NCBI RefSeq assembly: GCF_002269255.1
Contig: NZ_CP022823.1
Span: forward strand, 1,364,001 to 1,428,000
DNA from: Klebsiella quasivariicola
GTDB taxonomy: Bacteria > Pseudomonadota > Gammaproteobacteria > Enterobacterales > Enterobacteriaceae
Length of the DNA stretch: 64,000 nucleotides
Direction: 5' to 3'
This document shows positions 38,852 to 48,170 of the stretch, in pieces (position 1 is the stretch's first letter; every line of letters starts with the position of its first letter). Both the position numbers and the translations under genes were made by a program. Under the pieces are notes generated by a model. The model was not told the DNA's origin. It did no database searches and saw nothing but the letters and a program-made list of their open reading frames with translations.

Positions 38852-38881
38852 GTGACCGCGGGACGGGAGGCCCGCGGTCAC
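38852..38881 (-). terminator. Strong hairpin downstream of sseA
   Basis: GTGACCGCGGG (38852-38862) and CCCGCGGTCAC (38871-38881) form a perfect 11-bp stem just after the sseA stop. The following minus-strand bases are A/T-rich rather than a pure T run, so it is terminator-like. Confidence 0.65.
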
Positions 38882-38888
38882 GCCGTGT

Positions 38889-39746
38889 TTACGGAGCGGC
38901 AGAGGCCGGTTCAATCGGCAGATCGCTCCGCGCGCCCCATTCGCTCCAGGAGCCGTCGTACAGGCAGACGCCGTTCACGCCAAGCGTGGTGAGCGCCAGC
39001 ACGACCACCGCCGCCGTCACCCCCGATCCGCAGCTGGCGATGATTGGCCGTTCAAAATCGACACCCTGACGTAAAAAGATGTCGTTCAGCTCGTCGACGG
39101 TTTTCAGTTCGCCGTTAATCACCAGCTCCGTCCACGGCACGTTAAGCGCGCCGGGGATATGCCCGCGACGCAGGCCCGGGCGCGGTTCGTCGGCCTGGCC
39201 GTTAAACCGGGCCGCCGGACGCGCATCGACAATCTGCGCCGACCCTTCATGGCTGACCAGCAGGACGTCGGTCAGGCGCTTAATTTGCTGGGGATCGAAA
39301 CGCACGTCGAATTCCCCTTCGGCCACCTCGGGCACGCCTTGCTCCAGCGGCAGTTCGTCACGTCGCCAGCCCTCCAGCCCACCGGCCAGAATGGACACCT
39401 TCTCCACGCCAAAGGTGCGCAGCATCCACCAGGCGCGAGGCGCGGAAAACAGATTGCCTTCGTCATAAACCACCAGGTGCTTATCGCTGCAGACGCCCAG
39501 CTCGCGCATGGCGACGGCAAATGCCTCGGCGCGCGGCATCATATGCGGCAGCGGGCTGGTGTGGTCGGAAAGCGCCTCGATATCGAAAAACAGCGCGTTC
39601 GGCACGTGGCCAGCGCGGTATTCCGCGGCCATATCGCGCAGGGCCTCCTGCCCGGCGGGCGCCATGCGGGCGTCGATAATCTGAATTTCCGGGTCATCAA
39701 TATGTTCTGCCAGCCAGTCGGCAGCGACAAAAAACGAGGTGGACAT
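38889..39746 (-). CDS. sseA: 3-mercaptopyruvate sulfurtransferase
   Basis: Rhodanese-type enzyme transferring sulfur from 3-mercaptopyruvate to thiols or cyanide. Two tandem rhodanese domains: an inactive N-terminal one (EIQIIDARMAPAGQ, VYDEGNLFSAPRAWWMLRTFG) and a catalytic C-terminal one with nucleophile Cys in IIASCGSGVTAAVVV. It has 285 aa (281 in E. coli). ATG 39746 has GGAGG six bases upstream. It is divergent from yfhM. Confidence 0.95.
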   Translation of the reverse strand: MSTSFFVAADWLAEHIDDPEIQIIDARMAPAGQEALRDMAAEYRAGHVPNALFFDIEALSDHTSPLPHMMPRAEAFAVAMRELGVCSDKHLVVYDEGNLFSAPRAWWMLRTFGVEKVSILAGGLEGWRRDELPLEQGVPEVAEGEFDVRFDPQQIKRLTDVLLVSHEGSAQIVDARPAARFNGQADEPRPGLRRGHIPGALNVPWTELVINGELKTVDELNDIFLRQGVDFERPIIASCGSGVTAAVVVLALTTLGVNGVCLYDGSWSEWGARSDLPIEPASAAP

Positions 39747-39951
39747 AGGTGCCTCCGTTTTATTATTCATGACTGAATTGTCGGCGTTTTATCTGGCGCT
39801 GACAAGTTAAGGACGCCAGAGTGGGGACGGCGTCACGGCACTTTTCTGATTAATCGGCAGAAACCCGCGTCATCACTGTTGAGAAATGTCAGCATAACGC
39901 ATAATAAATGTGACAAATTGCATCAGGCTCACCGGCCGAGGGGTTAGAAGG

Positions 39952-42900
39952 ATGAAACCATTTCGTTTAGCGGCGCTGTCACTGGCGCTCCTTACCGCAT
40001 TTTCATTAACCGGGTGTGATGACAGCGGTACGCCGCAGGCCTCGGCCCCGGCGCCGGCCGCGGATAGTAGCCCTGGCACAACGGCAAAACCGGACCGCGC
40101 CCAGCTGGCGGCGCTGGCGGAAAAAAGCCAGGGCAAAGCGCTAACGCTGCTCGACGCCTCGGAAGTGCAACTGGATGGCGCCGCGACCCTGGTGCTGACG
40201 TTTTCCGTACCGCTGCAGCCGGACCAGGATTTCTCCCGCAGCGTGCATCTGGTGGATAAGAAAAACGGGAAGGTGGACGGCGCCTGGGAGCTGGCGCCGA
40301 ATCTGAAAGAGCTGCGTCTGCGTCATCTCGAGCCGAAGCGCGATCTGATTGTCTCGGTCGACCCGACGCTGATGGCCCTGAACAAGGCGACGCTCGACAA
40401 ACCGTTTGAGAAGACACTGACCACCCGCGATATCGCGCCGAGCGTTGGTTTCGCCAGCCGCGGTTCGCTGCTGCCGGGCAACGTGATCGCCGGGCTGCCG
40501 GTGATGGCGCTGAACGTCGATAATGTCGACGTTAATTTCTTCCGCATTAAGCCGGAATCACTCTCCGCGTTTGTCAGCCAGTGGGAATACCGTAACTCGT
40601 TAAGCAACTGGGAGTCTGACGAGCTGCTGAAGATGGCGGATCTGGTCTATACCGGCCGCTTCGATCTCAACCCGGCGCGCAATACCCGCGAAAAGCTGCT
40701 GCTGCCGCTAAGCGACATCAAGCCGCTCCAGCAGCCTGGCGTCTACGTGGCGGTGATGAACCCGGCGGGCCACTATAGCTACAGCAACGCGGCAACGCTG
40801 TTCACCCTCAGCGATATTGGCGTCTCGGCGCATCGCTACCACAACCGGCTCGATGTCTTCACCCAGAGTCTCGAAAATGGCGCCGCGCAGTCGGGAATTG
40901 AAGTGCAACTGCTAAACGCCAAAGGGCAGACGCTGGCACAGGCGAAAAGCGACAGCCAGGGTCATGTCACCCTGCAAACCGATAAAGAGGCCGCGCTGCT
41001 GCTGGCGCGCAAGGAGGGGCAAACCACGCTCCTCGACCTCAAGCTGCCGGCGCTGGATCTGGCGGAATTCTCGATTGCCGGTGCGCCGGGCTTCAGTAAA
41101 CAATTCTTTATGTTTGGCCCGCGCGATCTCTATCGTCCGGGTGAAACCGTGATCCTCAATGCCCTGTTGCGCGATAGCGACGGTAAGCCGCTGGCGGAAC
41201 AGCCGGTGAAGCTGGAGGTGGTGCAGCCGGATGGCCAGGTGATCCGCTCGGTGATGAGCAAACCGGTTAACGGTCTGTATCAGTTTACTTATCCGCTCGA
41301 CAGCGGCGCGGCCACCGGTATGTGGCACATTCGCGCCAGCACCGGCGATAATCAACCCCGCGAGTGGGATTTCCACGTCGAAGACTTTATGCCCGAACGT
41401 ATGGCGCTGAACCTGACGCCGCAGGCGGCGCCAGTCGCGCCGAATGCCGATGTCACCTTTGGCGTCAGCGGCGCCTATCTCTACGGCGCGCCGGCCAGCG
41501 GCAACCAGCTGCAGGGCAAGCTCTTCCTGCGTCCGCTGCGCGACGCCGTCGCCGCGCTGCCGGGCTTCCAGTTCGGCGATATCGCGGAAGAAAACCTCTC
41601 CCGTAGTCTGGATGAAGTCCAGCTGACGCTGGATGAAAAAGGCCATGGCGAAGTGACCACCTCGAGCCAGTGGCAGGATAGCCACTCGCCGCTGCAGGTG
41701 GTGTTGCAGGCCAGCCTGTTGGAATCCGGCGGCCGGCCGGTGACCCGTACGGTTAAGCAGCCGATCTGGCCTGCCGAGGCGCTGCCGGGGATCCGCCCGC
41801 AATTTACGCTAAAAGACGTTTACGATTACCGCACCGACACCACCGTGAAGCAGCCGGTGGTGGATGAAAACAGTAATGCCGCGTTTGATATCGTCTATGC
41901 CGACGCCAAAGGCGAGAAAAAAGCGGTCTCCGGTCTGCAGGTGCGGCTGATCCGCGAACGACGTGACTACTACTGGAACTGGTCCGATAGCGAGGGCTGG
42001 CAGTCGCAGTTCGATCAAAAAGATCTGCAGGAGGGCGAGGAGTCGCTGGATCTGCAGGCCGGGCAAACCGGTAAAGTGAGCTTCCCGGTAGAGTGGGGCT
42101 CCTATCGTCTGGAGGTGAAAGGGCCGGACGATGTCGTCAGCAGCGTGCGCTTCTGGGCCGGCTATAGCTGGCAGGATAACAGCGAAGGTACCGGCGCGGC
42201 GCGTCCGGACCGGGTCACCATGAAACTGGATAAACCGAGCTATAAACCGGGCGATACCATCAAACTGCATATCGCCGCCCCGGCGGCGGGTAAAGGCTAC
42301 GCGATGGTGGAATCCAGTGAAGGGCCGCTGTGGTGGCAGGAAATTGACGTCCCTGCGGAGGGGATGGAGCTGTCGATCCCGGTGGATAAAGCCTGGAATC
42401 GCCACGACCTCTACCTCAGCACGCTGGTGGTTCGCCCCGGCGATAAATCGCGCTCGGCGACGCCGAAACGCGCGGTAGGCCTGCTGCATCTGCCGCTGGG
42501 CGATGAAAACCGTCGCCTGACGCTGGCGCTGGAGGCCCCGGACAAAATGCGCCCCAACCAGCCGCTGACGGTAAAAGTGAAAGCCAGCGTCAAAGAGGGC
42601 GAGGTGCCGAAACAGGTCAACGTCCTGCTCTCCGCGGTGGATAGCGGGGTGCTGAATATTACCGATTACGCCACGCCGGATCCGTGGAACGCTTTTTTTG
42701 GCCAGAAGCGTTACGGCGCAGATATCTATGACATCTACGGCCAGGTGATCGAAGGACAGGGGCGTTTAGCCAGCCTGCGCTTCGGCGGCGATGGCGACGA
42801 GTTAAAACGCGGCGGCAAACCGCCGGTTAACCACGTGACGATCGTCGCCCAGCAGGCGCAGCCGGTGGTGTTGAATGACCTGGGCGAAGGCACGGTGACG

Positions 42901-44901
42901 TTGCCCATCGGCGATTTTAACGGCGAACTGCGGGTGATGGCCCAGGCGTGGACGGCAGATGACTTCGGCAGCAGCGAAGATAAAGTGGTGGTGGCCGCCC
43001 CGGTTATCGCCGAGCTGAACACCCCGCGCTTCCTTGCCAGCGGCGACACCACGCGTCTGGCGCTGGATCTCAGTAACCTGACTGATAAACCGCAAACCCT
43101 GCAGGTTCACCTTGCCGCCAGCGGGCTGGTCACCTTAACCGAGGGCCAGCTGCCGCCGGTGCAGCTGGCGCCGGGCGCGCGCAGCACGCTGTTCGTGCCG
43201 GTGAGCGCGCTGGCGGGTTTTGGCGATGGTCAGCTCAATGCCACCATCAGCGGCCTGAGCCTGCCGGGTGAAACCTTCGCCCCGCTGCAAAAACAGTGGA
43301 AAATCGGCGTCCGTCCGGCGTTCCCGGCACAGACCATCAATAGCGGCGCGGTGTTACAACCCGGCGAAAGCTGGCAGGCGCCGGCGGCGCAGAGTGAGGG
43401 CTTCGCCCCGCAAACGCTGCAGGGCCAACTGCTGCTCAGTGGTAAACCGCCGTTGAACCTCGCCCGCTATATCCGCGAGCTGAAAGCCTATCCTTACGGC
43501 TGTCTTGAGCAGACCGCCAGCGGCCTGTTCCCTTCTCTGTACACCAGCGCGGCGCAGCTAAAAGCGCTGGGCATCAGCGGCGATAGTGATGAAAAACGCC
43601 GCGCGGCGGTCGATGTGGGTATCTCGCGCCTGCTGCAGATGCAGCTGGAAAACGGTGGCTTTGCGCTGTGGGATAAAGAGGGGCCGGAAGAGTACTGGCT
43701 GACCGCCTACGCCATGGACTTCCTCGTCCGCGCCGGCGAACAGGGCTACAGCGTGCCGGTCAACGCCCTTAATAAGGGGAACGAGCGCCTGCTGCGCTAT
43801 CTGCAGGAACCGGGGCTGATGACCGTGCGCTACAGCGATGACGCCCGGGCCAGCCGCTTTGCCGCTCAGGCCTATGCCGCGCTGGTGCTGGCGCGTCAGC
43901 AAAAAGCGCCGCTCGGCGCACTGCGTGAAATCTGGAGCCGTCACGACCAGGCGCGCTCCGGCTTGCCGCTATTACAGCTCGGTATTGCGCTGAAAACCAT
44001 GGGCGATGCGCCGCGCGGCGACGAAGCCCTGAAGCTGGCGGTTACCACGCCGCGTCACAATGAAAACCGCTGGCTGGGCGATTACGGCAGCCAACTTCGC
44101 GATGACGCCCTGAAGCTGGCGCTGCTGGAAGAGAACAAGCTGCTGCCGGAGGTGCAAAATCAGCTGTTGGGCAGCTTGTCGGAAGAAGCCTTCGGTCAGC
44201 GCTGGCTGTCGACCCAGGAAACCAACGCCCTGTTCCTTGCCGGGCGTACCCTCGCCGACCTGCCGGGCAACTGGCAGGCGCAAACTTCGCTGCAGGCGGA
44301 GCCGCTGGCCAGCGACAAAGCGCAAACCCGCAACCTCGACGGCGATCGGCTGGCGTCGCTGCAGGTGAGCAATACCGGCACTCAGCCGCTGTGGCTGCGC
44401 CTCGATAGCAGCGGCTATCCGCAAAGTGCGCCGCAGCCGGGAGGGAATGTCTTGGGGATTGAACGCACTATTTTCGATACCCAGGGACAGCAGAAATCGC
44501 TGTCATCACTGCGCAGCGGTGAACTGGTGCTGGTCAAGCTGGAGGTGACCGCCAAACGCAACGTGCCTGACGCGCTGGTGGTTGATCTGTTGCCTGCCGG
44601 TCTGGAGCTGGAAAACCAGAACCTGGCCAACAGCAGCGCCAGCCTGCAGGAGAATGGCGACGCGGTACAAAATCTGCTTAACCAGATGCAACAGGCGGAT
44701 ATTCAGCATATCGAGTTCCGCGATGACCGCTTTGTCGCCGCAGTCGCCGTCAATGAAGGCCAGCCGGTGACGCTGGTCTATCTGGCGCGGGCGGTGACGC
44801 CGGGCACTTATCAGGTCCCGCAGCCGCAGGTGGAATCGATGTATGTGCCGCAGTGGCGGGCGACCGGGGCGGCCAGCGGCCCGCTTACCGTGACGCCGTA
44901 A
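39952..44901 (+). CDS. yfhM: Bacterial alpha-2-macroglobulin YfhM
   Basis: A 1649-residue periplasmic lipoprotein that traps attacking proteases through an internal thioester. The signal peptide ends in lipobox SLTGC. Macroglobulin-like domains follow (RPGETVILNALLRD, KPSYKPGDTIKLHIAAP), and the thioester CLEQ is at residues 1184-1187 within YPYGCLEQTASGLFPSL. Length and order match E. coli YfhM (1653 aa). I start at ATG 39952 with AGAAGG upstream; ATG 39910 would spoil the signal peptide. pbpC begins at the very next base, the known pairing of a protease trap with a cell-wall repair synthase. Confidence 0.97.
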   Translation: MKPFRLAALSLALLTAFSLTGCDDSGTPQASAPAPAADSSPGTTAKPDRAQLAALAEKSQGKALTLLDASEVQLDGAATLVLTFSVPLQPDQDFSRSVHLVDKKNGKVDGAWELAPNLKELRLRHLEPKRDLIVSVDPTLMALNKATLDKPFEKTLTTRDIAPSVGFASRGSLLPGNVIAGLPVMALNVDNVDVNFFRIKPESLSAFVSQWEYRNSLSNWESDELLKMADLVYTGRFDLNPARNTREKLLLPLSDIKPLQQPGVYVAVMNPAGHYSYSNAATLFTLSDIGVSAHRYHNRLDVFTQSLENGAAQSGIEVQLLNAKGQTLAQAKSDSQGHVTLQTDKEAALLLARKEGQTTLLDLKLPALDLAEFSIAGAPGFSKQFFMFGPRDLYRPGETVILNALLRDSDGKPLAEQPVKLEVVQPDGQVIRSVMSKPVNGLYQFTYPLDSGAATGMWHIRASTGDNQPREWDFHVEDFMPERMALNLTPQAAPVAPNADVTFGVSGAYLYGAPASGNQLQGKLFLRPLRDAVAALPGFQFGDIAEENLSRSLDEVQLTLDEKGHGEVTTSSQWQDSHSPLQVVLQASLLESGGRPVTRTVKQPIWPAEALPGIRPQFTLKDVYDYRTDTTVKQPVVDENSNAAFDIVYADAKGEKKAVSGLQVRLIRERRDYYWNWSDSEGWQSQFDQKDLQEGEESLDLQAGQTGKVSFPVEWGSYRLEVKGPDDVVSSVRFWAGYSWQDNSEGTGAARPDRVTMKLDKPSYKPGDTIKLHIAAPAAGKGYAMVESSEGPLWWQEIDVPAEGMELSIPVDKAWNRHDLYLSTLVVRPGDKSRSATPKRAVGLLHLPLGDENRRLTLALEAPDKMRPNQPLTVKVKASVKEGEVPKQVNVLLSAVDSGVLNITDYATPDPWNAFFGQKRYGADIYDIYGQVIEGQGRLASLRFGGDGDELKRGGKPPVNHVTIVAQQAQPVVLNDLGEGTVTLPIGDFNGELRVMAQAWTADDFGSSEDKVVVAAPVIAELNTPRFLASGDTTRLALDLSNLTDKPQTLQVHLAASGLVTLTEGQLPPVQLAPGARSTLFVPVSALAGFGDGQLNATISGLSLPGETFAPLQKQWKIGVRPAFPAQTINSGAVLQPGESWQAPAAQSEGFAPQTLQGQLLLSGKPPLNLARYIRELKAYPYGCLEQTASGLFPSLYTSAAQLKALGISGDSDEKRRAAVDVGISRLLQMQLENGGFALWDKEGPEEYWLTAYAMDFLVRAGEQGYSVPVNALNKGNERLLRYLQEPGLMTVRYSDDARASRFAAQAYAALVLARQQKAPLGALREIWSRHDQARSGLPLLQLGIALKTMGDAPRGDEALKLAVTTPRHNENRWLGDYGSQLRDDALKLALLEENKLLPEVQNQLLGSLSEEAFGQRWLSTQETNALFLAGRTLADLPGNWQAQTSLQAEPLASDKAQTRNLDGDRLASLQVSNTGTQPLWLRLDSSGYPQSAPQPGGNVLGIERTIFDTQGQQKSLSSLRSGELVLVKLEVTAKRNVPDALVVDLLPAGLELENQNLANSSASLQENGDAVQNLLNQMQQADIQHIEFRDDRFVAAVAVNEGQPVTLVYLARAVTPGTYQVPQPQVESMYVPQWRATGAASGPLTVTP

Positions 44902-47226
44902 ATGCGCGTATTGCCTCGGGTAAAACGCCGCTGGCGCTTGCTGGCGGCGTTTATTTTTCTGCTGTGGCTGGCGGTGCTGGCCGCCGATCGTCTGTGGCCG
45001 CTGCCGCTGCATGACGTCACGCCCGCCCGCGTGGTGGTGGCGGAAGACGGCACGCCGCTCTGGCGCTTTGCCGATGCGCAGGGCGTCTGGCGCTACCCGG
45101 TCACTCTTGCCGACGTGTCGCCGCGCTATCTGCAGGCGCTCATCCAGTATGAAGACCGCTGGTTCTGGAAACATCCAGGGGTCAATCCCTTCGCGGTGCT
45201 GCGCGCCGCCTGGCAGGATCTGACTTCCGGGCGGGTCATTTCCGGCGGCAGCACGCTTACCATGCAGGTGGCACGTCTGATCGACCCCCATCCGCGCACC
45301 TTCGGCGGCAAGCTGCGCCAGCTGTGGCGGGCGCTGCAGCTGGAGTGGCATCTGTCAAAAAGCGACATTCTAACCCTCTATTTGAACCGCGCGCCGTTTG
45401 GCGGCACCCTGCAGGGGATCGGCGCGGCCAGCTGGGCCTATCTCGGTAAGCCGCCTGCCCGGCTTAGCTACGGCGAGGCAGCGCTACTGGCGGTGCTGCC
45501 GCAGGCGCCGAGCCGTTTACGCCCGGACCGCTGGCCGCAGCGTGCTCAGGCTGCTCGCGACAAAGTACTGGAACGGATGCTCAGCCAGGGCGTCTGGCCG
45601 CAACGGGCGGTACAGGAAGCGATGGAAGAACCTGTATGGCTATTCCCGCGGCAGATGCCGCAGCTGGCGCCGCTTTTTTCACGCCGGGCGCTGGCGACCA
45701 GCCGTGATGAAAAGGTGGTGACGACTCTGGATGCCGGGCTCCAGCGGCAGCTTGAAGATCTGGCGCTGAACTGGAAATCGCGCCTGCCGCCGCGCAGTTC
45801 GCTGGCGATAGTGGTGGTCGATCACACGGATATGAAAGTCCGCGGCTGGGTGGGCTCGGCAGATATCACCGACGACAGCCGCTTCGGCCATATTGATATG
45901 ATCTCGGCGGTGCGTTCGCCAGGGTCGGTGCTGAAACCCTTTGTCTACGCGATGGCAATGGATGAGGGGCTGATTCATCCGGCGTCGCTATTGCAGGATG
46001 TGCCGCGGCGCTTTAGCGATTATCGCCCCGGCAATTTCGACAGCGGGTTTCACGGCCCGGTGAGCGCCAGCGAGGCGCTGGTGCGTTCATTGAATCTGCC
46101 GGCGGTGCAGGTGCTTGAAGCCTACGGGCCCAAACGTTTCGCGGCGAATTTACGCAATGCCGGACTGCCCTTGATGCTGCCCGCTGGCGCTGAGCCGAAC
46201 CTGTCGCTGATCCTCGGCGGCGCCGGCGCGCGGCTGGAAGATATCGTGGCGGCGTACGGCGCTTTCGCCCGTCATGGCAAAGCGGCGCGGCTGCGCCTGA
46301 AACCGGGCGATCCCCTGATCGAGCGCGCGTTGATGTCACCCGGGGCGGCGTGGATCGTTCGGCGCATCCTGGCCGGCGAAGCGCAGCCGGTTCCCGATGC
46401 CTCGCTGCCGCCGGTGGTCCCGCTGGCGTGGAAGACCGGCACCAGCTACGGCTATCGCGACGCGTGGGCGGTGGGCCTTAATGCGCGTTATCTGATAGGC
46501 ATCTGGACCGGGCGTCCGGACGGTACGCCGGTGGTGGGGCAGTTTGGTTTCGCCAGCGCCGTGCCGCTACTCAACCAGGTCAATAATCTGCTGCTGGCCC
46601 GCCCGGCGATGAGCCGCGGCGGGCTGCCGATCGATCCGCGCCCGCAAACGGTCAGCCAGGGGACCATTTGCTGGCCAGGCGGGCAGGATCTACCGGCCGG
46701 TGACAGCAACTGCCGTCGTCGCCTGGCCAGCTGGTTGCTGGATGCCAGCCAGCCGCCGACTCTGGTGCTGCCGGGACAGGAAGGTGTGCGCGGGATCCGC
46801 TTCCCGGTGTGGCGCAATGAACAAGGTGAACGGGTGGCGGCGGATTGTCCCGGGGCGCGCGAAAGTGTGGTTGAGGTCTGGCCGCTGCCGCTGGAACCCT
46901 GGCTGCCACCAGGTGAGCGTCGCTCCGCGCGTCTGGGGCCGGTAGCGAAAACATGCCCGCCGCTGCAAAATCAGGATGCCGCGCCGCTGGTACTCTCCGG
47001 GATCCGTGAGGGCGCGGTGATAAAACGTCTGCCGGGTGAGGTGCGGGTGAGGTTGCCGCTACAAACCAGCGGCGGGGAAGGGCGGCGCTGGTGGTTTCTC
47101 AACGGCGAACCCTTAGACACTACCGGTGCGGGAACCACACTCACCCTGGATAAGCCCGGCGAGTGGCAGCTGGTGGTCATGGATGAGGCGGGGCAAACGG
47201 CGGCCGCCAGTTTCACCCTGCAATAA
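44902..47226 (+). CDS. pbpC: Penicillin-binding protein 1C
   Basis: Bifunctional inner-membrane peptidoglycan synthase of 774 aa. N-terminal membrane anchor (residues about 12-30), GT51 transglycosylase ([26 protein letters not shown]), transpeptidase with nucleophile Ser342 in [11 protein letters not shown] and [10 protein letters not shown], then the C-terminal BiPBP_C domain. E. coli PBP1C shows glycosyltransferase activity; its transpeptidase role is unclear. It starts immediately after the yfhM stop (TAAATG), so expression is coupled. Confidence 0.97.
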
Positions 47227-47323
47227 CCAGGGTAAATTTGTTGTTGGCGGTTTGTGTTTCCAATACTCATCTTATTTTAACAAAATGTTACCTTCATCCG
47301 TAGGCAGGGGCGGGGATGCTCAT

Positions 47324-47354
47324 TATAATGCGCGCCAGGCCATACGATCGTATG
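47324..47354 (+). promoter_or_regulatory. ndk promoter and adjacent perfect palindrome
   Basis: A consensus -10 TATAAT is at 47324-47329. CATACGATCGTATG (47341-47354) is a perfect 14-base palindrome covering the predicted start of the mRNA, so it could be an operator or a 5'-end hairpin. No regulator is known to me for it. Confidence 0.5.
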
Positions 47355-47386
47355 TGCAACAACAGAACATTAAATTAGAGGTAATC

Positions 47387-47818
47387 ATGGCTATTGAACG
47401 TACTTTTTCCATCATCAAACCAAACGCGGTGGCAAAAAACGTTATTGGCAGCATCTTTTCCCGCTTTGAAGCTGCAGGGTTCAAAATCGTCGGCACCAAA
47501 ATGCTGCACCTGACCGTTGAACAGGCTCGCGGTTTCTATGCTGAGCACGAAGGTCGCCCGTTCTTCGACGGTCTGGTTGAGTTCATGACCTCCGGCCCGA
47601 TCGTGGTTTCCGTTCTGGAAGGCGAAAACGCGGTTCAGCGTCACCGTGACCTGCTGGGCGCCACCAACCCGGCAAACGCCCTGGCGGGTACCCTGCGCGC
47701 TGACTACGCTGACAGCTTCACCGAGAACGGCACCCACGGTTCCGATTCTGTAGAATCCGCTGCCCGCGAAATCGCGTTCTTCTTTGCTGAAGGCGAGGTT
47801 TGCCCGCGCACTCGCTAA
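47387..47818 (+). CDS. ndk: Nucleoside diphosphate kinase
   Basis: Transfers gamma-phosphate from ATP to NDPs through phospho-His117 (NGTHGSDS). It has 143 aa, as in E. coli. Start ATG 47387 ([15 protein letters not shown]) with AGAGGT upstream; a longer in-frame reading begins inside pbpC and is not real. Confidence 0.98.
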
Positions 47819-47834
47819 TCTCCTGCGTCTTTCA

Positions 47835-47950
47835 CGCCACCGCTTTGTTGGCTTCATTCGCGCACCCCGGTCACATAGTTATCTATGCTCCCGGGGATGT
47901 GCGAATTCGCCGCCTCGCGGTGACCTGAAATACTTTGGAGATATAAACCT
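47835..47950. repeat. Structured intergenic element downstream of ndk
   Basis: A long imperfect hairpin: CGCGCACCCCGG (from 47860) opposes CCGGGGATGTGCG (to 47903), with CATAG/CTATG closing the loop. Conserved-looking flanks (TTGTTGGCTTCATTCG before; AATTCGCCGCCTCGCGGTGA and AAATACTTTGGAGATATA after) remind me of a dispersed intergenic sequence seen in many enterobacterial genomes. No coding potential is visible. A second inverted repeat (TTTTCGAT 47955-47962 / ATCGAAAA 47984-47991) follows. The remainder to 48,170 is the rlmN leader. Confidence 0.5.
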
Positions 47951-48082
47951 CGTCTTTTCGATCGTCGCGGCGTTTGCCTGACAATCGAAAAGCCTTAGAG
48001 GATTGAGCAGTCAGTAACAGATTTTTTTATCATTGACTGTGTGCAGGCATGGCTTCCATGCGCCAGAATTTGTAGAATATAG

Positions 48083-48124
48083 CGCCCCTGGACGAGCAGT
48101 CGCTCTCCGGGGCGTTTCTTTTTC
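48083..48124 (+). terminator. Hairpin with T-rich tail in the rlmN leader
   Basis: CGCCCC (48083-48088) pairs with GGGGCG (48109-48114), a nested GAGC/GCTC stem sits inside, and TTTCTTTTTC follows. It lies 47 bases before rlmN: either the end of upstream transcripts or an attenuator. A weak TAGAAT -10 box (48073-48078) lies just in front. Confidence 0.6.
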
Positions 48125-48170
48125 AACCCACCTGGGGCCATAACGTGTAATAACGAGGCCGGAAAACATT

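Noticed and set aside
37059..39951. RyfA-type small RNA, known near sseA/sseB in E. coli
   Set aside because: I could not recognise its sequence or a matching promoter and terminator here. The interval is taken up by two other genes.
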